20,436 nt of DNA from UBA4421 sp028228615 (GTDB lineage: Bacteria; Pseudomonadota; Gammaproteobacteria; Pseudomonadales; Azotimanducaceae), in contig JAOJBS010000031.1 in NCBI GenBank assembly GCA_028228615.1, positions 1 through 20,436 on the forward strand, given 5' to 3'. Made by a program: the position numbers and the translations under genes. This document shows, piece by piece, positions 1-8,036 of this stretch. The notes beneath the pieces are model-generated. The model saw only the letters and a list, made by a program, of their open reading frames with translations. It was not told where the DNA came from and did no database searches. The first letter of the stretch is position 1; every line of letters starts with the position of its first letter.

Positions 1-8
1 CATTATTT

Positions 9-695
9 ATGACGACTTTGAACCAACGCTTAGACCAGCTAAACGAGCGCATCCAGACAGCTTGCGCGAGCAGCAACAGAGCGCTGAGTGAAGTGCTGCT
101 CATCGGTGTGTCCAAATACCAACCTGGGCAAAGTGTCGCGCAGGCTCATGAGCTGGGCCTAACTGACTTTGGCGAAAACTACCTCCAAGAGGCCGCAGAA
201 AAAATTCAATCCCTTGGTGACAAGCAGCTCACTTGGCATTTCATAGGCAGTATTCAGTCGAATAAAACAAAGGTTATCGCTGAATCATTTCAGTGGGTGC
301 ACACAGTAGACCGACTAAAAATTGCACAGCGCCTGAGTAGCCAATGCCCAGAGGGCAAAGTGTTAAACATTCTGCTCCAGGTGAACGTCGATAATGACCC
401 CAACAAGGGCGGTGCAAGCCCTGAAGCATGCATCGACCTAGTTAAGCAGATGAGCAATTTGCCGAATTTAAAGTTACGCGGCTTGATGACCATATTGAGT
501 CAAGACACTGATCCTAGGGTAGGCTACGAAACCGTGGCACAATTACATGCTGCGCTAAAAGGTGAGTTGCATCCCGCCTTCACCGCCGCATGGGACACCC
601 TTTCAATGGGCATGACCGGAGATTTAGAGCACGCTATTGCCGCAGGTGCCACAATGATTAGGGTGGGTACGGCATTATTTGGCCCACGAGAGTAA
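9..695 (+). CDS. yggS: YggS-family pyridoxal 5'-phosphate homeostasis protein
   Basis: This 228-residue protein has the single-domain alanine-racemase-like TIM-barrel fold of the YggS/PROSC family. The family binds PLP and buffers the free cofactor in the cytoplasm; no catalytic reaction is established. The PLP lysine is expected at K36 in the segment IGVSKYQP. The family blocks FGENYLQEA (residues 54-62), WHFIGSIQSNK (76-86) and, near the C-terminus, the phosphate-binding segment SMGMTGDLEHAI followed by RVGTALFG are all visible. The length matches the family. The ATG start lies only eight bases into the window, so the promoter is not visible. It leads the proC-yggT group, the usual proteobacterial arrangement, in which pilT often sits just outside on the other side. 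Confidence 0.95.
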   Translation: MTTLNQRLDQLNERIQTACASSNRALSEVLLIGVSKYQPGQSVAQAHELGLTDFGENYLQEAAEKIQSLGDKQLTWHFIGSIQSNKTKVIAESFQWVHTVDRLKIAQRLSSQCPEGKVLNILLQVNVDNDPNKGGASPEACIDLVKQMSNLPNLKLRGLMTILSQDTDPRVGYETVAQLHAALKGELHPAFTAAWDTLSMGMTGDLEHAIAAGATMIRVGTALFGPRE

Positions 696-735
696 ATTAC
701 GTCATTTGTATTTTTTTAGCGTTAGGAGATGAACA

Positions 736-1548
736 GTGAGTATCGCCTTTATTGGGGCAGGCAATATGGCCGGCAGTTTGATCAATGGCCTGCTTGAAAG
801 TGGTACCGCCCCAAGGGAAATCGCAGCAGCTGACCCGATGGCCATACAGCTTGAGAAGTTCGCTGCCTTAGGTGTTGTGACCGCGAGTAATAATGATCAA
901 GCAGTGGACGGAGCTGATGTCATAGTGCTGGCCGTTAAACCCCAAGTCACTGGCGCAGTGCTGGAGGCTTTGTCAGGTCTGAATCCTCACCAACTGATTA
1001 TTTCTATCGTCGCAGGTATTGACCTGCGGAGCCTCGAAACTTGGCTACCTGAAAATCAGCCCATCGTACGTTGTATGCCAAATACGCCTGCTTTATTGGG
1101 CGCTGGCATGACTGGCCTGTTTGCAAACAGTCAGGTATCTGATCAACAAAAAGCATCAGCCACCCATATTCTCGAAGCAGTTGGCGAAGTGGCTTGGGTA
1201 AATGAGGAAGCGCATTTAGATGCCGTAACCGCCGTGTCAGGAAGCGGACCCGCTTACTTTTTCTTGCTCATGGAAAACATGATCGCCGCCGGGCAAAAGC
1301 TTGGCTTAGATGCGGAGTTAAGCCGCAAGCTCACCCAACAAACCGCATTCGGCGCAGCCCTCATGGCGCAAAAGAACGATGTAGATCCTGGCACTTTACG
1401 CAAAAACGTGACCTCTCCCGGAGGCACCACTGAGGCAGCCTTGAATTTAATGCTGGCGCAAGGATTACCCGCTACTGTTATCGACGCTTTAAGCGCGGCG
1501 GAAAATAGAGCCAAAGAATTGGCCGCAGAATTTGGAGCTAAATCATGA
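736..1548 (+). CDS. proC: Pyrroline-5-carboxylate reductase
   Basis: This enzyme catalyses the last step of proline synthesis, NAD(P)H-dependent reduction of 1-pyrroline-5-carboxylate, in the cytoplasm. The 270 residues start with a Rossmann dinucleotide-binding motif, FIGAGNMAGSL. They contain the family segment RCMPNTPALLGAGMTG in the middle and the P5C-site signature VSGSGPAYFFLLMENM plus TSPGGTTEAAL in the C-terminal helical dimerisation domain. The length is normal. The start is a GTG at 736, chosen because an AGGAG Shine-Dalgarno sequence (724-728) sits seven bases upstream and the protein then begins exactly at the Rossmann strand. The stop overlaps the ATG of yggT (ATGA), which suggests translational coupling. 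Confidence 0.96.
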   Translation: MSIAFIGAGNMAGSLINGLLESGTAPREIAAADPMAIQLEKFAALGVVTASNNDQAVDGADVIVLAVKPQVTGAVLEALSGLNPHQLIISIVAGIDLRSLETWLPENQPIVRCMPNTPALLGAGMTGLFANSQVSDQQKASATHILEAVGEVAWVNEEAHLDAVTAVSGSGPAYFFLLMENMIAAGQKLGLDAELSRKLTQQTAFGAALMAQKNDVDPGTLRKNVTSPGGTTEAALNLMLAQGLPATVIDALSAAENRAKELAAEFGAKS

Positions 1549-2081
1549 CCCAAACACTTATCCTGATCATCGACTTGGTAATGCGGCTCGCCACATTATT
1601 ATTTCTTGTTCGATTTTTACTGCAAGCCAGCGGCGCAGACTTCTACAACCCCATCAGCCAAGCCGTGATTAAAGGCAGCGACCCCCTAGCAGCGCCGTTG
1701 CGAAAACTCTTACCCTCTATCGGCAAATTTGACTTGGCGGCGCTACTGTTAGCATTGGTCATGGGCGTTGTTTTCGTAGCCCTTATTAGCATGGGACGCC
1801 TAACAATAAGCCAATATGCTATTTTTGGTATAGTCCGCACGCTTTCCGTACTGGTGGACTTTTATTGGTGGTCAATGTTGATCATTGTTATCGCCAGCTT
1901 TGTCTCCCAGGGCAATAGTCACCCCGGATTGTCACTATTAGATCAATTGGTAGACCCTCTGATACGACCCATTAGAAGTATATTGCCTTCAATGGGCCCC
2001 TTAGATTTTTCACCCATGGTCGTTATTTTGATGTTGTCTATCGCGCAACGGTCACTACCCAATGCGTACGCCTTCATCTAA
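1545..2081 (+). CDS. yggT: YggT family integral membrane protein
   Basis: This 178-residue, strongly hydrophobic protein has two copies of the YGGT repeat. The first includes RFLLQASGADFYNPISQ with a following P-x-R-K-LLPSIG segment, and the second includes LVDPLIRPIRSILPSMGPLDF. Each repeat is flanked by membrane helices, giving about four segments in the inner membrane. The family is conserved next to yggS and proC in proteobacteria, and chloroplast relatives (YlmG/CCB3) act in membrane or nucleoid organisation. The bacterial role is not settled, although links to osmotic stress and division have been proposed. It overlaps proC at its start and metX at its end (TAATG), so it is inside the operon. 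Confidence 0.92.
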   Translation: MTQTLILIIDLVMRLATLLFLVRFLLQASGADFYNPISQAVIKGSDPLAAPLRKLLPSIGKFDLAALLLALVMGVVFVALISMGRLTISQYAIFGIVRTLSVLVDFYWWSMLIIVIASFVSQGNSHPGLSLLDQLVDPLIRPIRSILPSMGPLDFSPMVVILMLSIAQRSLPNAYAFI

Positions 2082-3265
2082 TGAGCAGTACTCAAGAAAA
2101 TTCGTTGGGCGTAATTGAGCCCCAATTCTACCGTCATGCAGAAGCGTTTTTACTACAAAACGGCGAGCAGCTGCATGGGTACGAATTGGTATTCGAAACT
2201 TACGGCACACTCAACGCTGAAAAATCTAACGCAATACTTATCTGCCACGCCCTATCAGGCCACCACCATGCGGCAGGCTTCCACGCTTTAGACGATGCTA
2301 AGCCTGGCTGGTGGGACGCCTGTATAGGGCCAGGAAAGTGCATTGATACTGACAATTTTTTCGTTCTAAGCCTAAACAACCTAGGTGGCTGCCATGGCAG
2401 CACCGGACCGAACTCCATTGACCCAAGTACAGGGGAAATATTCGGACCGAACTTTCCTAATGTAGTGGTCAAAGATTGGGTGGCTAGCCAAGCACATCTT
2501 GCCGACCATCTCGGAATCCAAAAATTTGCTGCGGTAATTGGCGGCAGCCTTGGTGGAATGCAGGCCATGCAGTGGAGTATCGACTTTCCAGAACGGCTGT
2601 ATTCAGCAGTCTTGATTGCCTCCGCAGCCAAATTGTCTGCGCAAAATATCGCTTTTAACGAAATCGCCAGACAAGCCATAACGACAGATGAAGATTACTG
2701 CGCTGGAGATTACCAACAGTTTAATAAAAACCCTGAGAAAGGGTTAATGCTCGCAAGAATGGTTGGGCACGTTACCTACCTCTCAGAAGACGGCATGAAA
2801 ACTAAATTTGATCGCGACGTTAAATCTGGCGACTTTGAACAAGGCGCCAATGTTGAATTTCAGGTTGAGAGTTATCTTCACTACCAGGGGCGGGCTTTCA
2901 CTCAGTACTTTGACGCGAACACCTACCTTTTGATGACCCGGGCGCTAGACTATTTTGATCCGGCGCGAGCGTTTGATGGAAACCTGACTCGAGCGCTAGA
3001 AAACACCACAGCCAAATTTTTAGTGCTTTCCTTTTCTACTGATTGGCGTTTTTCACCTGAGCGGTCTCAAGAAATAGTCGACGCCCTCATTCAAGCGAAA
3101 AAGAATGTAGCCTCAGCGATCATCGAATCTGAGCATGGGCACGACTCGTTCTTATTGCCCATAGAGCGATATACAAAAGTTCTTAGTGCATTTCTGCAGC
3201 GCTCCTTTGCGGAATTAGAAAACTCAGCCGAGCTATTGGCTCGAGAAAACGAGGTGGATTCATGA
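2081..3265 (+). CDS. metX: Homoserine O-acyltransferase (MetX family)
   Basis: This alpha/beta-hydrolase acyltransferase activates L-homoserine with an acyl-CoA as the first committed step of methionine synthesis. Over its 394 residues the fold and triad are clear. The nucleophile is S156 in the elbow GGSLGGMQ, the acid is D321 in FSTDWRFSP, and the base is H354 in EHGHDSFLLP. The oxyanion-side segment CHALSGHHHAAG is at about 55-66. Family work has shown that many gammaproteobacterial MetX proteins paired with MetW use succinyl-CoA rather than acetyl-CoA, so the acyl donor cannot be assigned from the name alone. It starts at an ATG overlapping the yggT stop and is followed by metW, its usual partner. 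Confidence 0.94.
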   Translation: MSSTQENSLGVIEPQFYRHAEAFLLQNGEQLHGYELVFETYGTLNAEKSNAILICHALSGHHHAAGFHALDDAKPGWWDACIGPGKCIDTDNFFVLSLNNLGGCHGSTGPNSIDPSTGEIFGPNFPNVVVKDWVASQAHLADHLGIQKFAAVIGGSLGGMQAMQWSIDFPERLYSAVLIASAAKLSAQNIAFNEIARQAITTDEDYCAGDYQQFNKNPEKGLMLARMVGHVTYLSEDGMKTKFDRDVKSGDFEQGANVEFQVESYLHYQGRAFTQYFDANTYLLMTRALDYFDPARAFDGNLTRALENTTAKFLVLSFSTDWRFSPERSQEIVDALIQAKKNVASAIIESEHGHDSFLLPIERYTKVLSAFLQRSFAELENSAELLARENEVDS

Positions 3266-3268
3266 GGG

Positions 3269-3847
3269 GTGATCGCAACGTTAATCAATCCTGGCGCACG
3301 CGTACTCGACTTAGGGTGTGGCGAAGGGGAATTATTGGATCATCTACAGCGCGACAAACGCGTAAACGGTTACGGCTTGGATAGAGACGCAGAGAATATA
3401 CGCACTTGCGTGAGTAAAGGCGTCAATGTCATTGAACAAGATTTAGATGAGGGCTTGGCCAACTTTGTCGATGCCAGCTTTGACATGGTAGTGATGACAG
3501 ATGCTTTGCAAGCGGTCAAAGAGCCGAGAGAGCTTGTTAGAGATATGCTGCGCATCGGCGAAGAATGTATTGTCACCTTCCCCAACTTTGCCCATTGGCG
3601 CTGCCGAGCGCAATTGGCGCTGAAGGGCGTAATGCCGGTCTCTAAACAGCTACCACATAGCTGGTTTGATACGCCAAATATTCATCTATGTACTTTCACT
3701 GATTTTGAGCAACTGTGCGCTGCTGAATCTATAAATATCATTCAACGCCGAGTGGTTAACGCGAACCACCAAGAGAAAACTTTTATTAACTGGGCGCCTA
3801 ACTTTTTTGGTACCTATGCATTTTATCGACTAGGAAAGTCTTCATGA
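3269..3847 (+). CDS. metW: Methionine biosynthesis protein MetW
   Basis: This is a small SAM-methyltransferase-fold protein of 192 residues, encoded immediately after metX as in many proteobacteria. It is needed with MetX for methionine synthesis in several species, and its biochemical role is not fully settled. The SAM-binding motif I is VLDLGCGEGELL at residues 12-23. The family core NVIEQDLDEGLANF, VMTDALQAV, TFPNFAHWRCR, MPVSKQLPHSWFDTPNIH and CTFTDFEQLC follows. The most probable start is the GTG at 3269, three bases after the metX stop, with a GAGGTGG Shine-Dalgarno-like stretch about 11 bases upstream. An ATG overlapping the metX stop (3262) is out of frame. The N-terminus is several residues shorter than in typical MetW, which usually begins MRxDLxxI. 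Confidence 0.92.
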   Translation: MIATLINPGARVLDLGCGEGELLDHLQRDKRVNGYGLDRDAENIRTCVSKGVNVIEQDLDEGLANFVDASFDMVVMTDALQAVKEPRELVRDMLRIGEECIVTFPNFAHWRCRAQLALKGVMPVSKQLPHSWFDTPNIHLCTFTDFEQLCAAESINIIQRRVVNANHQEKTFINWAPNFFGTYAFYRLGKSS

Positions 3848-4281
3848 CTATAAGAACAGCATTAACTGTCTTGCTTTCAGTAGCAGCAATCATTTTTAGC
3901 CCCTTTGGCGTTGCCGAGCAAATGCAGCGCTTTGGACAGTACGAACTTCACTACATTGTAATTCCTACAACAATGCTGAAACCAGAAATTGCTGCGGAAT
4001 ACGATATTTCGCGTGGTAAAGATCGGGCACTGGTTAATGTGTCGGTGCTCAACCGTGAAAAGAAAGCAGTCAACGCGACCATGACCGGCGACAGTCAAAA
4101 TCTGTTGGGCCAGCTGCAAGATTTGGATTTTAAGCAAGTTACTGAGGGCGACGCGATCTACTACCTCGCGGAAATACGCTTTGCCGACCAAGAGGTACAC
4201 CGAATTCAAATTGAAGCCACCGCACCTGACGGCAAATCGACATTACTGAAATTCAATCAAAAACTATATTGGGCTGAATAA
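3844..4281 (+). CDS. DUF4426 domain-containing exported protein
   Basis: This 145-residue protein has a clear N-terminal signal peptide: positively charged MTIR, then a hydrophobic stretch to about residue 22, with likely cleavage near FGVA|EQ. The mature part is a compact beta-rich domain, starting QRFGQYELHYIVIPTTML and containing YDISRGKDRALVNVSVL, which matches my memory of the DUF4426 family found between metW and rdgB in pseudomonads. It is probably periplasmic; no lipobox cysteine is present. No function is established. Its ATG overlaps the metW stop and its stop overlaps the rdgB start, so it is co-translated with methionine and nucleotide-pool genes. I cannot derive a mechanism from sequence; a periplasmic binding or chaperone role would be a guess. 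Confidence 0.82.
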   Translation: MTIRTALTVLLSVAAIIFSPFGVAEQMQRFGQYELHYIVIPTTMLKPEIAAEYDISRGKDRALVNVSVLNREKKAVNATMTGDSQNLLGQLQDLDFKQVTEGDAIYYLAEIRFADQEVHRIQIEATAPDGKSTLLKFNQKLYWAE

Positions 4282-4880
4282 TGAAAGTCATGCTCGGCAC
4301 TCGAAATAATGGCAAAATCGTTGAGATGCGCAGTTTGCTGGAACCCTTGGGATTTGAGCTTGAGAACCAAACCGACACGGATATTCCAAGCCCAGTGGAA
4401 GACGGTGCCACCTTTGTTGAAAACGCGCTGATTAAAGCCAGAGCCGTGAGCTTAGCATCCGGCCTGCCGGCTATCGCCGACGACAGCGGCTTGGTGGTAC
4501 CCGCGCTAAATGGACGCCCCGGCATCTTTTCGTCACGCTTTGCGCATGCAGATGCTACCGACACAGAAAATAACAACGAATTGCTCAGCCAATTGGCAGA
4601 CCAAGCGTCACGATCAGCGTATTTTTTTTGTTGTATGGTGATGCTCCGCCACGCCATAGATCCGACACCAATCATAGCCTACGGGCAATGGTGGGGAGAA
4701 ATTCTTAGCGCGCCTCAAGGTGACGGCGGATTTGGCTACGACCCATTATTCTTTGTCGCCAGCCACGACCGTAGCGCCGCACAACTGCCAGCGGACATTA
4801 AAAACCAGTTGAGTCACCGCGGCCAAGCCAGCCAGCACCTCATTACGCAGCTGTCGGCTGTTTTTCACACAGATGCTTAA
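4281..4880 (+). CDS. rdgB: dITP/XTP pyrophosphatase (Ham1/RdgB)
   Basis: This enzyme hydrolyses non-canonical purine triphosphates (dITP, XTP, ITP) to monophosphate and pyrophosphate, keeping deaminated bases out of DNA and RNA. The 199 residues contain all family landmarks. These are the N-terminal substrate motif LGTRNNGKIVEM (residues 5-16), the metal and catalytic segment ADDSGLVVPALNGRPGIFSSRFA, GDGGFGYDPLFF, and the base-binding C-terminal SHRGQA. The length is typical. The ATG overlaps the stop of the preceding DUF4426 gene. A run of eight T residues occurs inside the gene at 4622-4629 (coding YFF) without disrupting the frame. hemW follows after five bases, as in E. coli (yggV-yggW). 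Confidence 0.96.
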   Translation: MKVMLGTRNNGKIVEMRSLLEPLGFELENQTDTDIPSPVEDGATFVENALIKARAVSLASGLPAIADDSGLVVPALNGRPGIFSSRFAHADATDTENNNELLSQLADQASRSAYFFCCMVMLRHAIDPTPIIAYGQWWGEILSAPQGDGGFGYDPLFFVASHDRSAAQLPADIKNQLSHRGQASQHLITQLSAVFHTDA

Positions 4881-4885
4881 CATAG

Positions 4886-6016
4886 ATGCTAAATAGTCCC
4901 GGGCTATACGTTCACTTTCCTTGGTGTATAAAAAAATGTCCCTACTGTGATTTCAATTCACACCCTCTCAAGGACGACGTTGACCAGACGAGATATTTAG
5001 ATTCGTTACTTGAAGATTGGCTGGTCCAGTCGACTACTATTCCTGCACTAGAAAATGCAGATTTTTCGCAAGATAGCTTTAAGACCGTTTTCTTTGGCGG
5101 TGGCACACCCAGCCTTTTTAAACCCGAACTCATGGCAAAACTGCTGAAGCAATTACCCATTGCTGTAGATGCGGAAGTCACCATGGAGGCCAATCCCGGC
5201 ACCCAGGAATATACTGACTTTGAGCATTATCTAAGCGCTGGGATCAACCGGCTTTCCATTGGCGCGCAGTCTTTTCAAAACACCCAGCTTGCTAAACTGG
5301 GTCGAGTGCACAATTCTGCCGAAACCGTCGCCGCTGTCGCCAAAGCGAGGGCGGCTGGTTTCACAAACATCAACATAGACCTCATGTGGGGACTGCCCGG
5401 CCAAAGTCTAGAGGATGCGCTTTTTGATCTGGAGAGCGCCATTGCACTGTCGCCCCAACACATCTCTTGGTATCAACTCACTATTGAAGCAAAGACAGAG
5501 TTTGCCAAACGGCCACCCCTACTGCCCATAGATGGCATCCTCGCTGAAATAGAGGTCAAGGGTAACGAACTGCTCGCTGGGCAAGGCTATAGTCGATACG
5601 AGATTTCCGCTTACGCAAAAGACGCCGCCTTCTGCCAACACAACATTAACTACTGGTCATTCGGAGACTACGTTGGCTTAGGTGCGGGCGCCCATGGAAA
5701 GGTCAGCGAAGACAAGCAGATCCTACGCACGCAAAAGGCCTCCCAGCCACGGCTATATCAAGGCGAGCCAACCAAAACATCCGCGCAAAGGGTAGCCGAA
5801 GAACAGTTGCCGTTAGAGTTTATGATGAACGCCCTGCGTCTAATTGACGGCACCAGCTTGACCACCTTTACTGAAAAAACCGGCTTGGATTGGCAGGTTA
5901 TTGCAACACAATGGGACGGACTCCTCGCCCAAGGGTTAGTCCGACCCGACCGCTGCAGTACAACTGAACTTGGGCTTCGGTACCTAGATACGGTATTGGA
6001 AAAGTTTGTTAGCTAA
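4886..6016 (+). CDS. hemW: Radical SAM family heme chaperone HemW
   Basis: This 376-residue radical SAM protein resembles coproporphyrinogen dehydrogenase HemN but belongs to HemW, a heme-binding protein thought to deliver heme to respiratory enzymes. The cluster motif is C14-x3-C18-x2-C21 followed by D22-F23. The F at that site, where true HemN has a fourth cysteine, is the accepted diagnostic. Other landmarks are FFGGGTPSL, the TMEANPGT strand, NRLSIGAQSFQ and the C-terminal HemN domain with HNINYWSFGDYVGLGAGAHG. The ATG at 4886 is five bases after rdgB. It ends the plus-strand operon, and its stop overlaps the stop of the convergent trmB by eight bases, leaving no room for a separate terminator. 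Confidence 0.95.
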   Translation: MLNSPGLYVHFPWCIKKCPYCDFNSHPLKDDVDQTRYLDSLLEDWLVQSTTIPALENADFSQDSFKTVFFGGGTPSLFKPELMAKLLKQLPIAVDAEVTMEANPGTQEYTDFEHYLSAGINRLSIGAQSFQNTQLAKLGRVHNSAETVAAVAKARAAGFTNINIDLMWGLPGQSLEDALFDLESAIALSPQHISWYQLTIEAKTEFAKRPPLLPIDGILAEIEVKGNELLAGQGYSRYEISAYAKDAAFCQHNINYWSFGDYVGLGAGAHGKVSEDKQILRTQKASQPRLYQGEPTKTSAQRVAEEQLPLEFMMNALRLIDGTSLTTFTEKTGLDWQVIATQWDGLLAQGLVRPDRCSTTELGLRYLDTVLEKFVS

Positions 6017-6743
6017 TGCGGCGATACGTGAAATCGCGAATACGATGGCCCAACTTCTCTCCGCGAGTTTCAAATTTAGTTCGACCGCGCGCTGTACCGT
6101 CTGAGTCTAGCTCCGTTTTCAGGCCGCTCTCACCCAAAATTGGGTCTCTAATTGCATCAAGTTCACATTTGAAGTTGTCATTCATGGCGAAATGTTCCGC
6201 CATCCACTCGCCATATTCGGCCCAATCTGTTGCTAACCTAACAATACCCATAGGTTTTAGCACGCCAAGCATCTGCGCCAAGAACTCGGGCTGAATCAGC
6301 CGCCGCTTTAAGTGCCGTTTTTTCGGCCATGGGTCTGGAAAAAATATTCTTATTTCCGACACAGACTCAGGCGTAAGTTCAGCCAACACTTTCTGTGCGG
6401 GTTGATCTACAAGGGCAACATTTTCAATTTTGAGATTTTCGAGTCTTGAGAGCATGGAGCCGATACCCGGCTGGTAAAGTTCAATACCCAAAAGTAATTT
6501 TTGCGGTTGTTCTTGGCCCCAAATGATGAGTTCGTGACCCATACCAAAACCAATTTCGATACCCAGTTCGCGCGGATCTGCATTTATTGCGGGCATTGAT
6601 AAACGATAATGCTGGGTTAAACGTTCCAGCGCACTGGCTTGGGCTTTAGTAAAACGACCACGGCGACGGATATAGCTATGGGCGAAGTCGTTATACAACG
6701 ACCCGTCGGCGTTTGGAGTACTGGCGGAATCCTGCTCGGGCAC
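6009..6743 (-). CDS. trmB: tRNA (guanine-46-N7)-methyltransferase
   Basis: This 244-residue SAM-dependent methyltransferase makes m7G46 in the variable loop of tRNAs. Visible motifs are the N-terminal family segment SYIRRRGRFTKAQ, the SAM motif LGIEIGFGMGHELI, GIELYQPGIGSML, the catalytic and tRNA-contact block FFPDPWPKKRHLKRRLIQPEFL, and LATDWAEY. Both length and order match bacterial TrmB. The start is a GTG with GGGAG about nine bases upstream on the minus strand. It is the last gene of the ftsY-ftsE-ftsX-rpoH-DUF423-trmB strand group, 32 bases after the DUF423 gene. Its 3' end overlaps that of hemW. Confidence 0.95.
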   Translation of the reverse strand: MPEQDSASTPNADGSLYNDFAHSYIRRRGRFTKAQASALERLTQHYRLSMPAINADPRELGIEIGFGMGHELIIWGQEQPQKLLLGIELYQPGIGSMLSRLENLKIENVALVDQPAQKVLAELTPESVSEIRIFFPDPWPKKRHLKRRLIQPEFLAQMLGVLKPMGIVRLATDWAEYGEWMAEHFAMNDNFKCELDAIRDPILGESGLKTELDSDGTARGRTKFETRGEKLGHRIRDFTYRRIS

Positions 6744-6775
6744 TAAAATTTTCTCCCAGAAGCTGAGGCAGCTAA

Positions 6776-7150
6776 TTAGTTATTAAGGGCGAGAGAAGAA
6801 TATATGAGGGTGGCCCACGCAGCTATCAAAGTTACACCACCTAGAGGTGTTACGGGACCAAACCAAGAAGCCGCGCCTAAAACCAACGCATAAATGCTGC
6901 CGCTGAAGAGTACGATGCCCACCATAAAGAGCGCGCCTGCGTAGCGAAGCGAAGCGGGACCATCGAGTAGTAACCATACGCCGACGAAGAGCAGAACTAG
7001 GGCGTGGTACATCTGGTAGGAAACTGCAGTCTCCCAGCTCGACAAGCTGGATTCAGAGAGGCGGGTTTTCAAAGCATGGGCGCCAAATGCACCGAACACC
7101 ACGCCAAGGAGGCCCAGTGAGCCTCCGAAAAGAATAAACAATTTGGCCAT
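6776..7150 (-). CDS. DUF423 family membrane protein (YgdD/YwdK-like)
   Basis: This 124-residue protein consists of about four hydrophobic helices. The DUF423 signature is at the N-terminus: a glycine-rich first helix running into GVVFGAFGAHALKTRLS. It is followed by WETAVSYQMYHALVLLFVG and a third helix LFSGSIYALVL. It is an inner-membrane protein of unknown function, very widespread in bacteria and related to the E. coli YgdD and Bacillus YwdK families. The ATG lies three bases after the rpoH stop on the minus strand, so it is almost certainly co-transcribed with rpoH. This could link it to heat-stress expression, but that is inference from position only. Confidence 0.88.
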   Translation of the reverse strand: MAKLFILFGGSLGLLGVVFGAFGAHALKTRLSESSLSSWETAVSYQMYHALVLLFVGVWLLLDGPASLRYAGALFMVGIVLFSGSIYALVLGAASWFGPVTPLGGVTLIAAWATLIYSSLALNN

Positions 7151-7153
7151 CTA

Positions 7154-8005
7154 CTAGTCAGCAGTAATGGCGAGCTTGAGTTTCTTCATCGCGTTTTTTT
7201 CCAGCTGGCGGATACGCTCTGCGGAGACACCATATTCAGCAGCTAGATCATGCAACGTAGATTTGTCATCACTCAACCAACGCTGCTGTAAAATGTCTCG
7301 ACTGCGCTCGTCTAAACCCGCAAGCCCTGCACTGAGGCGAAGGCTGGAGTCTTGTTGCATGTGCTCATCCGCAACAATATCCGCTGGATCAGGCGCTGCA
7401 GAAGCCAAAAAGTGCATTGGAGCAGCTGCCGATTCTTCGTCTGTACCGTAACCGTCAAAGGCCATATCGCTGGCACTCAGCCGGCCTTCCATGCGCGTCA
7501 CCTCTGCCGCAGACACACCCAGATCGTTAGCAATCGCTTGGGTCTCAGCCAAGCTCAACCATGCACTACTGCGCTTGGCACCACGAAGGTTAAAGAACAA
7601 CTTCCGCTGAGATTTAGTCGTAGCCACTTTGACTATGCGCCAGTTGCGCAGAATGTATTCGTGAATCTCGGCCTTAATCCAATGCACGGCAAAGGAAATC
7701 AGACGCACGCCTACATTAGGATCGAATCTTTTAACGGCCTTCATCAATCCAACATTACCCTCTTGGATTAAATCAGCTTGGGAGAGTCCATAGCCTTTGT
7801 AAGATCGAGCAAGGTGAACCACAAAGCGCAGGTGGCACATGACTAGCTCGCGGGCTGCATCTAAATCTTGGTCAGCGTAAAATCGCTCAGCGAGTAGCTT
7901 TTCCTCTTCCGGCTTAAGGATGGGGAATTGACTGATTGTGCGTAAATAGGCATCGAGGTCACGACCTGGAGCGATGCTTGGCATTGCCATAATATTTGTT
8001 GTCAT
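7154..8005 (-). CDS. rpoH: RNA polymerase heat-shock sigma factor sigma-32
   Basis: This 283-residue sigma-70 family factor directs transcription of heat-shock chaperones and proteases. Region 2 is nearly identical to E. coli RpoH (GYGLSQADLIQEGNVGLMKAVKRF; SFAVHWIKAEIHEYILRNWR). The RpoH box QRKLFFNLR, which distinguishes sigma-32 from other group members, is at residues 133-141. Region 4.2, ending YGVSAERIRQLEKNAMKKL, contains the helix-turn-helix for -35 recognition. ATG at 8005 has GGAAG seven bases upstream. It lies downstream of ftsYEX as in E. coli. The 130-base gap in front holds a perfect CIRCE operator, which suggests HrcA control; E. coli regulates rpoH differently (sigma-E promoter, RNA thermometer, DnaK feedback). 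Confidence 0.98.
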   Translation of the reverse strand: MTTNIMAMPSIAPGRDLDAYLRTISQFPILKPEEEKLLAERFYADQDLDAARELVMCHLRFVVHLARSYKGYGLSQADLIQEGNVGLMKAVKRFDPNVGVRLISFAVHWIKAEIHEYILRNWRIVKVATTKSQRKLFFNLRGAKRSSAWLSLAETQAIANDLGVSAAEVTRMEGRLSASDMAFDGYGTDEESAAAPMHFLASAAPDPADIVADEHMQQDSSLRLSAGLAGLDERSRDILQQRWLSDDKSTLHDLAAEYGVSAERIRQLEKNAMKKLKLAITAD

Positions 8006-8036
8006 GGTGATACTTCCGGTAACACGAATTTCGATA

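Noticed and set aside
2200..2679. 159-codon ORF on the minus strand inside metX
   Set aside because: It is antisense to a well-conserved gene, has no recognisable motifs, and its composition follows the metX codon pattern.
4253..4675. 140-codon ORF on the minus strand across the start of rdgB
   Set aside because: Antisense shadow of rdgB; serine- and alanine-rich low-information protein without family features.
4886..6016. Assignment of the radical SAM gene as oxygen-independent coproporphyrinogen oxidase hemN
   Set aside because: The cluster motif has CxxxCxxCDF with F instead of the fourth cysteine and a short N-terminus, which marks HemW.
7352..7771. 139-codon plus-strand ORF inside rpoH
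   Set aside because: Shadow of rpoH on the opposite strand; no ribosome site or family match.
8006..8036. RNA thermometer or sigma-E promoter for rpoH, as in E. coli
   Set aside because: The likely 5' leader is too short for an E. coli-type thermometer, which also folds into the coding region, and no GAACTT-N16-TCTGA pattern is present.
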